Source: Neisseria sp. (GTDB taxonomy: Bacteria; Pseudomonadota; Gammaproteobacteria; Burkholderiales; Neisseriaceae). Taken from it: DNA of 64,000 bases. How positions within the stretch are numbered: position 1 is the stretch's first letter; every line of letters starts with the position of its first letter. The translations under genes and the position numbers were made by a program. The notes under the pieces were generated by a model. The model saw only the letters and a program-made list of their open reading frames with translations, had not been told where the DNA came from and searched no databases. Shown piece by piece: positions 23,588 through 33,000 of the stretch. The stretch lies in contig JAUNTY010000005.1 of the NCBI GenBank assembly GCA_030538415.1, positions 1 through 64,000 of the forward strand, read 5' to 3'.

Positions 23588-25395
23588 CAGCTCACTCCCA
23601 GATGGAAATGGTGGCGCACCATGTTTTTGAAGCGCTTCACCACTTGCAGCGCGTCTTTGAGCAGGTCGCGCTCCAGCGTGGAAAGGCTCTGCATGTCAAT
23701 CTGGTTCGGCTCTGACGGCATCGGGCTGTTGAGCGCGGCAAAACCGGCTTTCAGGCGTAAGTCCATCAGATAGCCGAGCGCTTCGGCGGTGTCTTCGCCC
23801 AATTGCTTGTCGAGCACTTTGGCCTGCACGAGCTTGTGGATGCGGTCGAACGAATTGGTGTCTTCGATGCGCGCCTCCAGACTGAGCGCGCGGATGCCGT
23901 GCACCACCGGGAACACGCCCATTTTCTTGATGTCCATTTTCTCGTTTTGCTCGCGCCGCAGCAATTGGGTGAAAAAGCCCTTGCTGTGGCCGTCGAACAA
24001 TTCCACCGAGCGGGCAAACGCCATCAGCATGCCCGCGTCGTTGCTCATGGTTTTCTGCAGATGGTTTTTTACGTCGTCGAGCAGCGCCGCATCGCCCGCC
24101 ACGGCTTTGGCATCAATGAAAATCGCCAGATTCATCATCGATTCGGGGCCGGGCGAATAACACCAGTGGCTGACCATTTTCTTGAATTCGGGCAGGGTTT
24201 TGCGCCAGTCGGCATTGTTGACCATGATTTTGCCGGGGCAGGGCGGGTAGCCGAGGCGCTCCAGCGTGGCCGAAAATTGTTCGGCGGTGTTGCGCGCCAG
24301 TTCCAAATCCACGTTTTCTCGCAGAATCAAAGCGTTATCCTGGTCGGTTTTCAGAATCTGCTCACCGCGCCCTTCGGAGCCCATCACAATCAGGCAGGCG
24401 TTGTCATACAATTCGGGCGGCGCCAGCATGCGCCACACTTTTTCAAACAGGCTGCTGTTGAGCACCTGCATCAGCTGCGCCAATTGCGGCGCACGCACGC
24501 CGTTGTTGCGCAGAATCTGAATCGAATCGGTCATTTGCGCGGCGATGTCGACCAATTCGTCGATGTTCTGGGCGCGGTCGAGGCGCTGCGCCACCAGATG
24601 GGTGTGGTTGGAAAAATAGGCCAACACGTCAATCTGCTCCAGCGCGCCGACAGGCTCGCCGTTTTCGGTCACAATAACGCGCTGGATGTTGAACTGGGTC
24701 ATGCGCAGCAGCGCGTTGAAGACGAAATCTTCGATGTCGACGGCAATCAGTTCGAAAGGCGACCAGGCCGACACCGGCGCGGAAGTGGCTTCGCCGGCAA
24801 TCACAATGTCGCGGAAGGCTGATTCGGTAAACAGCCCCACGCGACCCTGATGGCGGATAAGCACGGTTTTGGTCTTGTGGGTTTTCATGGCCTGCGCCGC
24901 TTCGAGAATACTGGCACCGCCGTCAAGCCAGACGGTGTTGTGGCGGTAGGCATCGCGCACTTTGGCGGTGAAGAGGCTTTCGAATTCCTGCGCGTTGTGA
25001 TCCACCGAATGGCTGGAAAGCTTCTCGGCCACACTGGCGTAAAAATAGGCGCCGAAGCGGGGGTTGTCTTCCATCAGCTGTAAAACCGTGGCCTTGGGAA
25101 TGGTGTAGACCAGCGCTTCTTCTTCTACCACAAAGCGGTGGTGGCTGCTGCCTTCCACCAGCGCCCGCGCCTCGAAGGTGTCGTGTTCGCGGTAAAGCGC
25201 CAACACATCGCCGTCGTCGCCCGCTTCCTTGACCAACCCCTTGATGACCACATAAAGATGCTCAATCGGCTGCTCTTCTTCGATGATGGTTTCGTTGTCT
25301 TTGAAAAAAGCGATGTTGACCGACTTTTGCAGCATATCGCGCTGGCGGGCATTCAGGAAATCATACGGCGGATAATTGAAATCGAAACGTTCCAT
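23587..25395 (-). CDS. cNMP-binding / CBS / DUF294 nucleotidyltransferase-like protein
   Basis: A 602-residue cytoplasmic regulatory protein. Domains in order: cyclic nucleotide-binding fold (about 20-130), two CBS domains (about 150-270), a DUF294 nucleotidyltransferase-like domain with GSEGRGEQILKTDQDNALI (about 345-365; the G-S-x-G-R and DQD match the GlnD-type active site), and the DUF294 C-terminal helical region. This architecture plus the coupled exonuclease is often found near DUF4212/acetate-symporter genes, as here, suggesting a role in controlling that transporter. That role is inference. The start is the ATG at 25395. Confidence 0.8.
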   Translation of the reverse strand: MERFDFNYPPYDFLNARQRDMLQKSVNIAFFKDNETIIEEEQPIEHLYVVIKGLVKEAGDDGDVLALYREHDTFEARALVEGSSHHRFVVEEEALVYTIPKATVLQLMEDNPRFGAYFYASVAEKLSSHSVDHNAQEFESLFTAKVRDAYRHNTVWLDGGASILEAAQAMKTHKTKTVLIRHQGRVGLFTESAFRDIVIAGEATSAPVSAWSPFELIAVDIEDFVFNALLRMTQFNIQRVIVTENGEPVGALEQIDVLAYFSNHTHLVAQRLDRAQNIDELVDIAAQMTDSIQILRNNGVRAPQLAQLMQVLNSSLFEKVWRMLAPPELYDNACLIVMGSEGRGEQILKTDQDNALILRENVDLELARNTAEQFSATLERLGYPPCPGKIMVNNADWRKTLPEFKKMVSHWCYSPGPESMMNLAIFIDAKAVAGDAALLDDVKNHLQKTMSNDAGMLMAFARSVELFDGHSKGFFTQLLRREQNEKMDIKKMGVFPVVHGIRALSLEARIEDTNSFDRIHKLVQAKVLDKQLGEDTAEALGYLMDLRLKAGFAALNSPMPSEPNQIDMQSLSTLERDLLKDALQVVKRFKNMVRHHFHLGVS

Positions 25396-25777
25396 GCTCT
25401 ATTTTCCATGTTTTTGTAGTGATTGGTCATACTGTAAAGCGGCGCGGATACGCTGTAAATAGCGGGGCGCGGGAATTTTGGTGGCAAAATAAAGATAACA
25501 GGGTAATGAAAAGCGGATTTGTGCACGGATAGTCAGGCCGTCTGAAACGAAATCGGGCTTTCAGACGGCCTTTAAGATAATGATGATGTGAATGGGCGTT
25601 TGGGGGCGCGTGGTAGAGCGGCTTGGGATTGAGGCCGTCTGAAAGCTGTTTTACTTTCAGACGGCCTTGTTGGCAAGAAAAACGCGGCGGCCTTGTTCGT
25701 CAATCAACACCGCCGTTGCGTCTGCATCCGCGTAGCGTGGGCTTTGCCCGCGAAAACGGCACAGGCCTCAGGCTGGG
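25396..25777. other. Intergenic DNA with two DUS hairpins
   Basis: Holds DUS inverted pairs at 25533-25573 and 25632-25668, separated by GC-rich unannotated sequence. A short piece at 25723-25745 (GCATCCGCGTAGCGTGGGCT) resembles segments of dispersed repeats elsewhere. The promoter of the DUF294 gene must lie near 25400-25440. No gene seen. Confidence 0.5.
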
Positions 25778-25986
25778 ACTTTTACAAAATTCCCCCGTTC
25801 GTCGCACCCGCGCAGGCGGGTGCCCAGTGCAAAGCGCCGCTTTGCTTGCCTGCTCATTTTTCTTGTTCTAAAGACCCAAGCTGAATCATGAAGCTGTGCA
25901 TTCCCAAGGCTGACAGGTTTAAGCTGAAGCTGTGCTTCAGACTAGGCACCCGCCTGCGCGGGTGCGACGGTTATTTTTTGCAAAGG
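25778..25986. repeat. Palindromic GC-rich repeat with TTTGCAAA ends, copy 3
   Basis: Same two-armed plan as 22729-22939: CGTCGCACCCGCGCAGGCGG near 25802, AAAGCGCCGCTTTGCTTG, a spacer with ATTTTTCTTGTTCTAAA, then GCTTCAGACTAGGCACCCGC and TTTTTTGCAAAGG at the end. Confidence 0.7.
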
Positions 25987-26034
25987 CCTGAGACCTTTGC
26001 AAAATACTTTTTTCTTGGAAATATCCATTACATC

Positions 26035-26140
26035 CGTCATTCCGGCGCAGGCCGGAATCCATTTCGCCAAGATTCAGTTATTTGATTTCAAATGGGTTTT
26101 CATGGCGAGCTATGGATTCCGGCCTGCGCCGGAATGACGG
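26035..26140. repeat. dRS3-like inverted pair (ATTCCGGCGCAGGCCGGAAT)
   Basis: CGTCATTCCGGCGCAGGCCG at the left and its complement CGGCCTGCGCCGGAATGACG at the right bound a 106-base unit; each end contains a 20-base internal palindrome like the neisserial dRS3 element. The same unit is at 33541-33632. Confidence 0.6.
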
Positions 26141-26356
26141 AGCGGATGCTTTTGCGATGCAGCAGAAGGTATTTTGCAAAGGTCTCGGCCTCACTGTTTC
26201 CGCTTGTCAGGATGTGGATATGGCGTTTCTGAAATCGCGACATCGTCGATTGGAAACGTGGGCGGAGCCAACGCTACCCGTTGCTTGTTATTAAAAGGCC
26301 GTCTGAAAGCGCAATTTGTTTTCAGACGGCCTTGTCTGTAAAAAAACGCTGCCTGT
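26141..26356. other. Intergenic DNA past pqiC
   Basis: Contains a TTTTGCAAAGG remnant near 26172, an otherwise featureless 100 bases, and a DUS inverted pair at 26295-26333 that should terminate the pqiABC operon on the minus strand. Confidence 0.5.
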
Positions 26357-26884
26357 TTACTCGCCAATCGTCGCTGCGGCGGCATTCACGCCTGCATCCA
26401 GCGATTCAACCATGGCGGTGTAGCCGTCGCCCTGTTGCGGGGTTTGTGCGTTGAAATTACGGCCTTGTCCGTCGGGCCACACCGCATAGCCGCGCACGAG
26501 GGTTTGCCCCTGATAGCTGCCCTGGAAGGCTTCCACATAGATTTTCAACACGGGCGCGCTGCTGTTGCTGCGGTTGGCGGGTATAAATTGATAGCGCGGA
26601 TTCAGGCGGTTGAGCTTGTTGCTGAAACTGGCGGCCAGCGCATGGTCGAGCGCACCCGCCCACAAATGGTTGCGGGCGAAATTCACATGATAGGCGTCGG
26701 TTTGGTAAACCAGGCCGCCGTTGGCCAGCGGCTCTGCCAGTATCACGCGCACGGCCATTTCGTTGCCGCGCTGCGGCGGCAGGCTGTATTGGCTGTCGGG
26801 CAGGGTGAAGTATTGCGTGGCCTGCGGCGCGGCGCAGGCGGTGAGGGCGGCTGCGGTGGCGCAGGCAAGCAGTAATCGGCGCAT
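26357..26884 (-). CDS. pqiC: PqiC-type lipoprotein of the MCE transport system
   Basis: A 175-residue outer-membrane lipoprotein: signal peptide with lipobox LTAC (Cys 17), then the ABC_trans_aux fold (YFTLPDSQYSLPP, RVILAEPLANGGLVYQTD). In the Pqi system PqiC sits under the outer membrane and docks PqiB, which bridges the periplasm to move lipids. Its start codon shares the A of the pqiB stop (position 26884), so they are translationally coupled. Confidence 0.87.
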   Translation of the reverse strand: MRRLLLACATAAALTACAAPQATQYFTLPDSQYSLPPQRGNEMAVRVILAEPLANGGLVYQTDAYHVNFARNHLWAGALDHALAASFSNKLNRLNPRYQFIPANRSNSSAPVLKIYVEAFQGSYQGQTLVRGYAVWPDGQGRNFNAQTPQQGDGYTAMVESLDAGVNAAAATIGE

Positions 26885-28527
26885 CAGCGGCTTCCTTTCG
26901 GTGTCGGGTCTTGCACATTGCTGTTGAAAATCAGCGCGTTGGGTTTTTCTTTCAGCGTGTTAATCACGGGTTGGGCGTCTTTGAGGGTTTTGTCGAGGCT
27001 TTGCAGGGTGGCCTGGATGTCGCCGTAAAGCGGCGATTGCGGCGACACGCCTTGCAGCGTTTGGCGTAGCTCGGCCAGCGTTTTGTTCAGCTCTTGCGGG
27101 ATGCTTTGCGTTTGCGGTTTGCTGATTAGGGCGTTGGCCGAAGCCAGCGTGGTTTTCAGTTCGGCAAGCGAGCTGTTGAGTTCGCCGACGGTTTGCTCCA
27201 GCGGCAGTTTGTTGAATTTCTCCAAGAGGTTGCCAAGCTGCGCCTGCAACTCGTCGAGGCCGCCGCCGCGGGTGGCGATGACAGTGTTGCCGTTGTAGTC
27301 GGCATAAGGTTTGAGCTTGCCGTTGTTGCCGGGCTGCTCGGCCAGCTCGATCATTTTGCTGCCGATAACCAGATTGTTGCTGGCCAGCGTGGCGGTGAGG
27401 CCGCGGTTTAAGGCCGTCTGAAACTGCTGCTGCCAATGCTCGCGGCTTTGGCGTGCGGCGTTGATTTCCATGCGCTCGGGCTCGATGCGGATACGCACCG
27501 GTATCCAGCCGTTTTGCAGCAATTTCAGGCTGTCGTCGGGTGCGAAATAGGGCACGTCGGCGACGGCGCCGATGTTGAGCCCCTTGTATTCCACCGGCGA
27601 GCCCGGCGCCAGGCCGCGCACGCTGTTTTTGAAGAAGGCCACGTAATACAGCGCGCGCGGGCCGGGGAGGTTGTCAATCTGGTTGCGGTCGTTGTAGAGG
27701 ATGAAGGTTTTTTCGTTGGCCACCGCCGTGCCTTTGTCGCCGCCCAAGGGTGAGCCGAACGAGATGGCGCCGGAAAGCAGCGCAGACAGCGGTGCGGAAT
27801 CAAGCTGGATGCCGCTGCCGGTGGTGTTGATGCTGATGCCGCTTTCGAGCCAGAACTGGCTGTTTTCGCCCACGAGTTTGTCGTTGGGGCTCTGGATGAA
27901 AATAGTGTAGTTGACGGTTTCGTCTTTGGGGTCAAACCGGGCGCTTTCTACCTGGCCGACGGTGAAGTTTTCATACAGCACCGGGCTGCCCACGCCGAGC
28001 ATTTTGTCGTTTTGGCCGGAAAGCTTCAGGCGCAGGCCGCTTTGGCCGATGGCGGCAATCGGCGGCATGTCGAGCACGGTAAACGTGTTTTCGCTCTCTT
28101 CGCTCTTGCCGGGCGTAAACGCGATATACGAGCCGGAAACCAGCGTGTTCAGGCCGGTGACGCCGCTTTGGTCGATGCGCGGTTTCACCACCCAGAATTG
28201 CGTGTCTTTGCGCATCAGGTCTTTGACATCGGCGTTCATGCGCGCGCTCACTTCCACGCCTTTCTGGTCTTCGCGCAGCTTGATGCGGGTGACGCGGCCG
28301 ACGTCAACGCTCAATACCTTGATGACGGTGTTGTTGACTTCGATGCCGTCGGCGCTGTCCATCAGCAAGGTGATTTCGGGGCCGGTGTTGCGGATGTTCT
28401 GCATCAGCAGCCAGCCGCCGGCAATCAGCGCAATCAGCGGAATCAGCCACACCACCGAGGCAAACACATTGGTTTTCTGCACGCGGGCGGGCACGGGTTT
28501 CAAAGAAGGGTTGTTTTCGTTACTCAT
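26884..28527 (-). CDS. pqiB: PqiB, MCE-domain intermembrane transport protein
   Basis: A 547-residue protein with a cytoplasmic start, one membrane helix (about residues 24-44, VFASVVWLIPLIALIAGGWL), three MCE domains (about 50-140, 165-230 and 290-400) and a C-terminal coiled-coil/needle region. This domain count and length match PqiB, which forms a tube across the periplasm for lipid transfer. It overlaps pqiA by 8 bases and pqiC by one. Confidence 0.9.
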   Translation of the reverse strand: MSNENNPSLKPVPARVQKTNVFASVVWLIPLIALIAGGWLLMQNIRNTGPEITLLMDSADGIEVNNTVIKVLSVDVGRVTRIKLREDQKGVEVSARMNADVKDLMRKDTQFWVVKPRIDQSGVTGLNTLVSGSYIAFTPGKSEESENTFTVLDMPPIAAIGQSGLRLKLSGQNDKMLGVGSPVLYENFTVGQVESARFDPKDETVNYTIFIQSPNDKLVGENSQFWLESGISINTTGSGIQLDSAPLSALLSGAISFGSPLGGDKGTAVANEKTFILYNDRNQIDNLPGPRALYYVAFFKNSVRGLAPGSPVEYKGLNIGAVADVPYFAPDDSLKLLQNGWIPVRIRIEPERMEINAARQSREHWQQQFQTALNRGLTATLASNNLVIGSKMIELAEQPGNNGKLKPYADYNGNTVIATRGGGLDELQAQLGNLLEKFNKLPLEQTVGELNSSLAELKTTLASANALISKPQTQSIPQELNKTLAELRQTLQGVSPQSPLYGDIQATLQSLDKTLKDAQPVINTLKEKPNALIFNSNVQDPTPKGSR

Positions 28528-29857
28528 AATCAGGCTTTGCGGCAGCAGGGGTTTCAGACGGCCTCTCCGCGCGGGCTTTGTCCCAAAGCAGGCGCGGGTC
28601 GAAAAAATAGGCGGAAAGCATGGTCAGCAATACCACCAGGCAGAAATACAGCGAAGCGGGGCCGGGCGTCACCCTGGCCAGCGGCGTATAAAACGCGCTC
28701 ATCAAAATAATAATCACAAAAATATCAATCATCGACCAGCGCCCGACGGCATCAGTGATGCGGTAGAGGCGCGACAACGCGTGTGCGCCCAAGGGCGGGC
28801 GTGAACGTGTGCGGGCGCAGGCAATCAGAAAGCCCATCGAGGCGATTTTGAGCGTGGGCACCAAAATGCTGGCGCTGAAAATAATCACCGCAATCAGCTT
28901 GTCGCCGTCGCGCCACATATAGGCGATGCCGTTGAGGATGGTGCTGATTTCGGTGGTCATCGGGTTGGACGAAATCATGATCGGCAACAGATTGGCAGGC
29001 ACATACAACACAGCCGCCGCCAGCAGGAAAGCCAGCGAAATGGCCAGGCTTTTGGGGCGGCGACGAAACAGCGCCGAGCCGCACACGCCGCAGACAGTTT
29101 CGTTTTTATCGCGGAAATACAGGCATCTGCTGCAGCATATTTTGTCGTCGGAGGCCGTCTGAATGGCATTATAGCCGCGGATATGGTGGATTTTGTAATA
29201 CACCCAGTGCTGAGGAATCGACACCGACGTGCGGATGAGCATCACCGCCAGCGCAAACATCAGATAAAATGCCGCGCCGAATTCCACCGCCGCCACCGCC
29301 GAGAGCTTGATATAGGCCACCAGCGTCGACACGAAAAACACGTCCACCATAATCCAGTGGCGCAGCCGCGCCAGCGTGCGCGTGGCGTAAAACAGGCCGG
29401 GGTAGATTTTCCGGAGCGCCAGCGCGGTGTACACATACAGGCACAACAGCAAAAACAGCAGCGGCGTGCCGAAGGTGAGCACAAACATCACTTCGGCCAG
29501 AAAACCGAAATCCTGCACAATCAGGCTTTTCAACATGGCCGGCAGCGACAGGATGGCCGTGACGCTGCCCAGTTGCACCCTGACAAACATCATGCTGTAA
29601 ACGCAGGCCATCAGAATCAGCGCCGCCGACGCATACGCCAACGGCGCCACATAAGGGTTTTTCTCCACTTCCACCAATTCGAAACCGCAATTGCCGCAAT
29701 GCGCCTCCTGCCCCTGGCGCAGGCGCGGCAAATCCGTCCGCTGCCCGCATTCGGGGCAGTCAAGCGAGTGCGCGGGCAGCGTCGCGTCGGGGCGGAACAG
29801 CTGGTAGCGCCACCAGCGCCGATAGCTGTTGACCGGTTTGTAGATAATGGGCGGCAT
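28520..29857 (-). CDS. pqiA: PqiA, paraquat-inducible-type membrane protein
   Basis: About 445 residues with two repeats of a cysteine-rich head followed by four membrane helices. First head: CPECGQRTDLPRLRQG then CGNC; second: CSRCLYF then CGVCGSALF, both rubredoxin/zinc-ribbon like. PqiA is the inner-membrane partner of PqiB. I chose ATG at 29857 because the family begins close to the first zinc ribbon; upstream in-frame ATGs at 29902 and 29932 are possible and none has a strong ribosome binding site. A DUS overlaps the leader. Confidence 0.85.
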   Translation of the reverse strand: MPPIIYKPVNSYRRWWRYQLFRPDATLPAHSLDCPECGQRTDLPRLRQGQEAHCGNCGFELVEVEKNPYVAPLAYASAALILMACVYSMMFVRVQLGSVTAILSLPAMLKSLIVQDFGFLAEVMFVLTFGTPLLFLLLCLYVYTALALRKIYPGLFYATRTLARLRHWIMVDVFFVSTLVAYIKLSAVAAVEFGAAFYLMFALAVMLIRTSVSIPQHWVYYKIHHIRGYNAIQTASDDKICCSRCLYFRDKNETVCGVCGSALFRRRPKSLAISLAFLLAAAVLYVPANLLPIMISSNPMTTEISTILNGIAYMWRDGDKLIAVIIFSASILVPTLKIASMGFLIACARTRSRPPLGAHALSRLYRITDAVGRWSMIDIFVIIILMSAFYTPLARVTPGPASLYFCLVVLLTMLSAYFFDPRLLWDKARAERPSETPAAAKPDYE

Positions 29858-29930
29858 GGTTTCAGACGGCCTGAACGGTTGAATCTGTTGTGGAAACGGC
29901 ATTATAACGGAAAAAACGGCAGATAAAGGC

Positions 29931-29962
29931 AAAGGCCGTCTTAAAGTGTTCAGACGGCCTTT
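29931..29962. terminator. Degenerate DUS hairpin between pqiA and receptor genes
   Basis: AAAGGCCGTCTTAAAG and CTTTGAACA-type partner (GTTCAGACGGCCTTT) with one mismatch. It lies between two divergent operons, so its role as terminator is uncertain. Confidence 0.45.
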
Positions 29963-30002
29963 GCTGCATGATTTGTTTTCATAATAATTATTTTTAGCTA
30001 TT

Positions 30003-30021
30003 GATAATCATAATCATAAAC
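30003..30021 (+). promoter_or_regulatory. Fur box upstream of the TonB receptor
   Basis: GATAATCATAATCATAAAC agrees with the classical 19-base Fur consensus GATAATGATAATCATTATC at 16 positions by eye. It lies 48 bases before the receptor start in AT-rich DNA, where the promoter must be. It predicts iron-repressed expression. Confidence 0.7.
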
Positions 30022-30068
30022 TATAGCATCGTCTGGATGATTACGTCTAATTACATGGGAGCCAGCAA

Positions 30069-33000
30069 ATGGGAAAACAAAGTTTCAAACTGAAAATTCT
30101 GGTAGTGATGATTGCCGGCATCAGCATCTGCGCCACGGCGGCAGCAGAAGAGAACGTACCGGCGGCAGAGGCGCAACAGGGAGTGGAGTTGCAGAGTGTG
30201 GTGGTGGAAGGCAAACGCCTCACCGCCGACCAAAAAGGCGAAGCCGCCGTATTCAGCAAAAACGTATCCAACGTTTACGCTGGGCGGGAATATCTCGAGC
30301 GCTACCGCGTTGATTCCGCCGGCGACATTTTAAAAGGGCTCAACGGCGTCTACAACATGAACACCCGCACCGCAGGCGGCGCGATTACACCCAATATCCG
30401 CGGCGTGGCGGGCAAGGGGCGCATCCCGCTCACCATCGACGGCACCGAACAAACTGTAGATGTGTGGCTCAACAACTACGGCGTGGGCGACCGCAACTAT
30501 GTCGACCCCGCGCTGTTTCGCAGTATCGCCGTAGAAAAAAGCCCCGCCATGACGCGCGGCATGAAATCGGGCGTGGGCGGCAGCATCGCCATCCGCACCA
30601 TCGAGCCGGAAGACATTATTCCCGAAGGCAAAAAATGGGGGGTTGAAGTCAAAACCGAGGTTTCCAATAATACCGTCAAGCCGAAAAACGATTTGGGGCA
30701 ATATCTGGGTTGGCCGGATTACCGCACCCTCCCCGGCGGCGCCACTGCCGACGGCGCGGGCGGCGGCGCAGATCCGTTTACCGGGCAATGGAGTCCGAAC
30801 GCGCTCATCCTCGACGGCCTCGCACCACCCGAAAACAAAAGCAGCAGCGACAACTACAAATTCAGCGGCGACAAAGCGCTGATGCTTTCCGCCGCCTTCA
30901 AAACCGACCTTACCGACGGCCTGGCCGCCTACAGCCACCGCAGTAAAGGCAATTATTTTGCCGGCAAGCGCGGCGCGGAAGGCTATTTGAACAATCCGAT
31001 TTACGACAATGATTGCGCTTACGACAACAGCACCGATGCCACCTGCAAAAGCTCGGCCTCGTTTATTCCCAATATGGCCAAAATCTATAAGCCCGGCAGC
31101 GAAGTATTCAACAGCCACACCGAAACCAAAACCCTGTTGCTGAAAAACAACTGGTATCTGCCAAGCAACCAGAAAATCAGCCTGCAATACATGAAAAACG
31201 ACATTGCTTTCGGTGAAATCAACCCCTTTCAGACGGCCTGGGAGCTGAATTTCGACGAACTCAACCAGCAATTCCCCAAAGAACCGCCAAAACAAGTACC
31301 CGGTACTTCTTCAAAGATTAAAAGCAATACCTACAAAATCGGCTACGAATGGAAGCCCGAAGACAATAAATGGATTGATTTGCAGGCCAATATCTGGCGC
31401 ACCCGCACCGACAGCACACGCCACCAGAGCGGCGGCATGTCGCTGGCCAGTAATCTGGTCGATCCGCTTTATGATGCCTGGCGCTGGTGCAATGTGCGCA
31501 ACCGCCTGCCGCCTTCGGCCACTTGGGCCAATTCATGTGATGATTTGCGCGGCGCTTACGGTTTTACCGCCGATACCACCCAAGACGAGATTATTCAAAA
31601 ATCATGGATTACCGATCCCGAAATGAAAAAGCAGTTTGCCGTGATTTCCGGCGCGCGCCAAACCACCCACGCCACCCGCACCGGTGCCGACATCAGCAAC
31701 CGCTTCCAACTGCGCGACAATCTTGCCATGACGGTGGGCGCGGATATCCAGCATGAAGAGCTGGATGAAAACACCCAAATCATCAATTCAGACGATCTGT
31801 TCAATATGTACGGCACCGTCACCGGGCTGGCGACGATGGCCGGGCCGCGCAGCGGCAAACGGCGCGAGTGGGGCGCAAATCTCGGCTTCGACTGGCAGCC
31901 CACCGACCGCCTGAGCATCCAGGCCGGCGTGCGCTACCACCGCTTCCGCGTCAGCGATACCGCACTGGCACGTGAACGCGCCAACCGCAATCCGCGCTAT
32001 GCGGCGGGGGGCGGGGCTGAAAGTTATGTGACTGGAATTTATATACCGTATTGGCAATTGCTGGGAGATCAGGAGGCAAAAGATTACCGCGAAGTTGAGG
32101 CGGCAAATCATAAATGGGGTGCTGCTGCAGTAGGGAGTGAGGAAAGAGAGAGATATTGGCTAGAATATCTAGAAAAAAAGCAAGTATTCGGAGAAAAATA
32201 CAATTATCCGAAATATGATGAGGATAGTAATGCCCGGCGTGTGGATAATATAAGAAGGGCTATGTCCAATGGCGATCTTTATGGCAATAGATTTAGTGCT
32301 GAAGATCCAATTAATATAGATAAATCAGCTTTTTATAAGATTAATGCGGTTGTTATACCTTACCGGGACGGTAAGTTGGACAGCAGCGCTATGCCGCTTA
32401 CTCCGGCAATGTTTGAAGAGAAAGTAAATAATCCGCAAGGGAAAGATGATGCCTTTTATAAATACCTAGCATGGCCGTATAAAAGTGGTTCGGATACATA
32501 CGAAGAAGTAAAAAATAGAGCAATACAGGCCAGTAACTTTGGCACTTTCAATGATGATCAGGTATCAGCCGTTACCCGAAAGATTACCGAAGCCGAAAAA
32601 TGGCAAAAACCGCAGGATTTGCGCGGCTCGGCTTGGGCACCGATGCTGTCGGTCAGCTACGAGCTTACCGACAACGGCCGCATTTTCGCCCGCTATGCCG
32701 AGATGACACGCTTTCCCAGTATTTACGAAGCCACCGCCGCCACAAGTGGCGGCGGGCTGATTGACAATGCGGTGACACCCGAATTCAATCTGAAGCCTGA
32801 GCGCAGCCGCAGCTGGGAAATCGGCTACGCCTTCAATTTCACGCCTTATTGGCAGCGGCTGCGCCACGGCGATGTGCGCCTGACCTGGTTTGACAACAGC
32901 ATCAAAAACGTGCTCGATACCACTGCCGACCGCCGCATCGTGCAATACGACAAAAAAATCACCCGCGGGCTGGAGCTGCAAAGCCGCATCGATACCGGCC

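Noticed and set aside
30330-31295. A 321-codon minus-strand frame opposite the large TonB receptor
   Set aside because: Antisense shadow of a receptor with signal peptide, plug and barrel motifs; no independent evidence.
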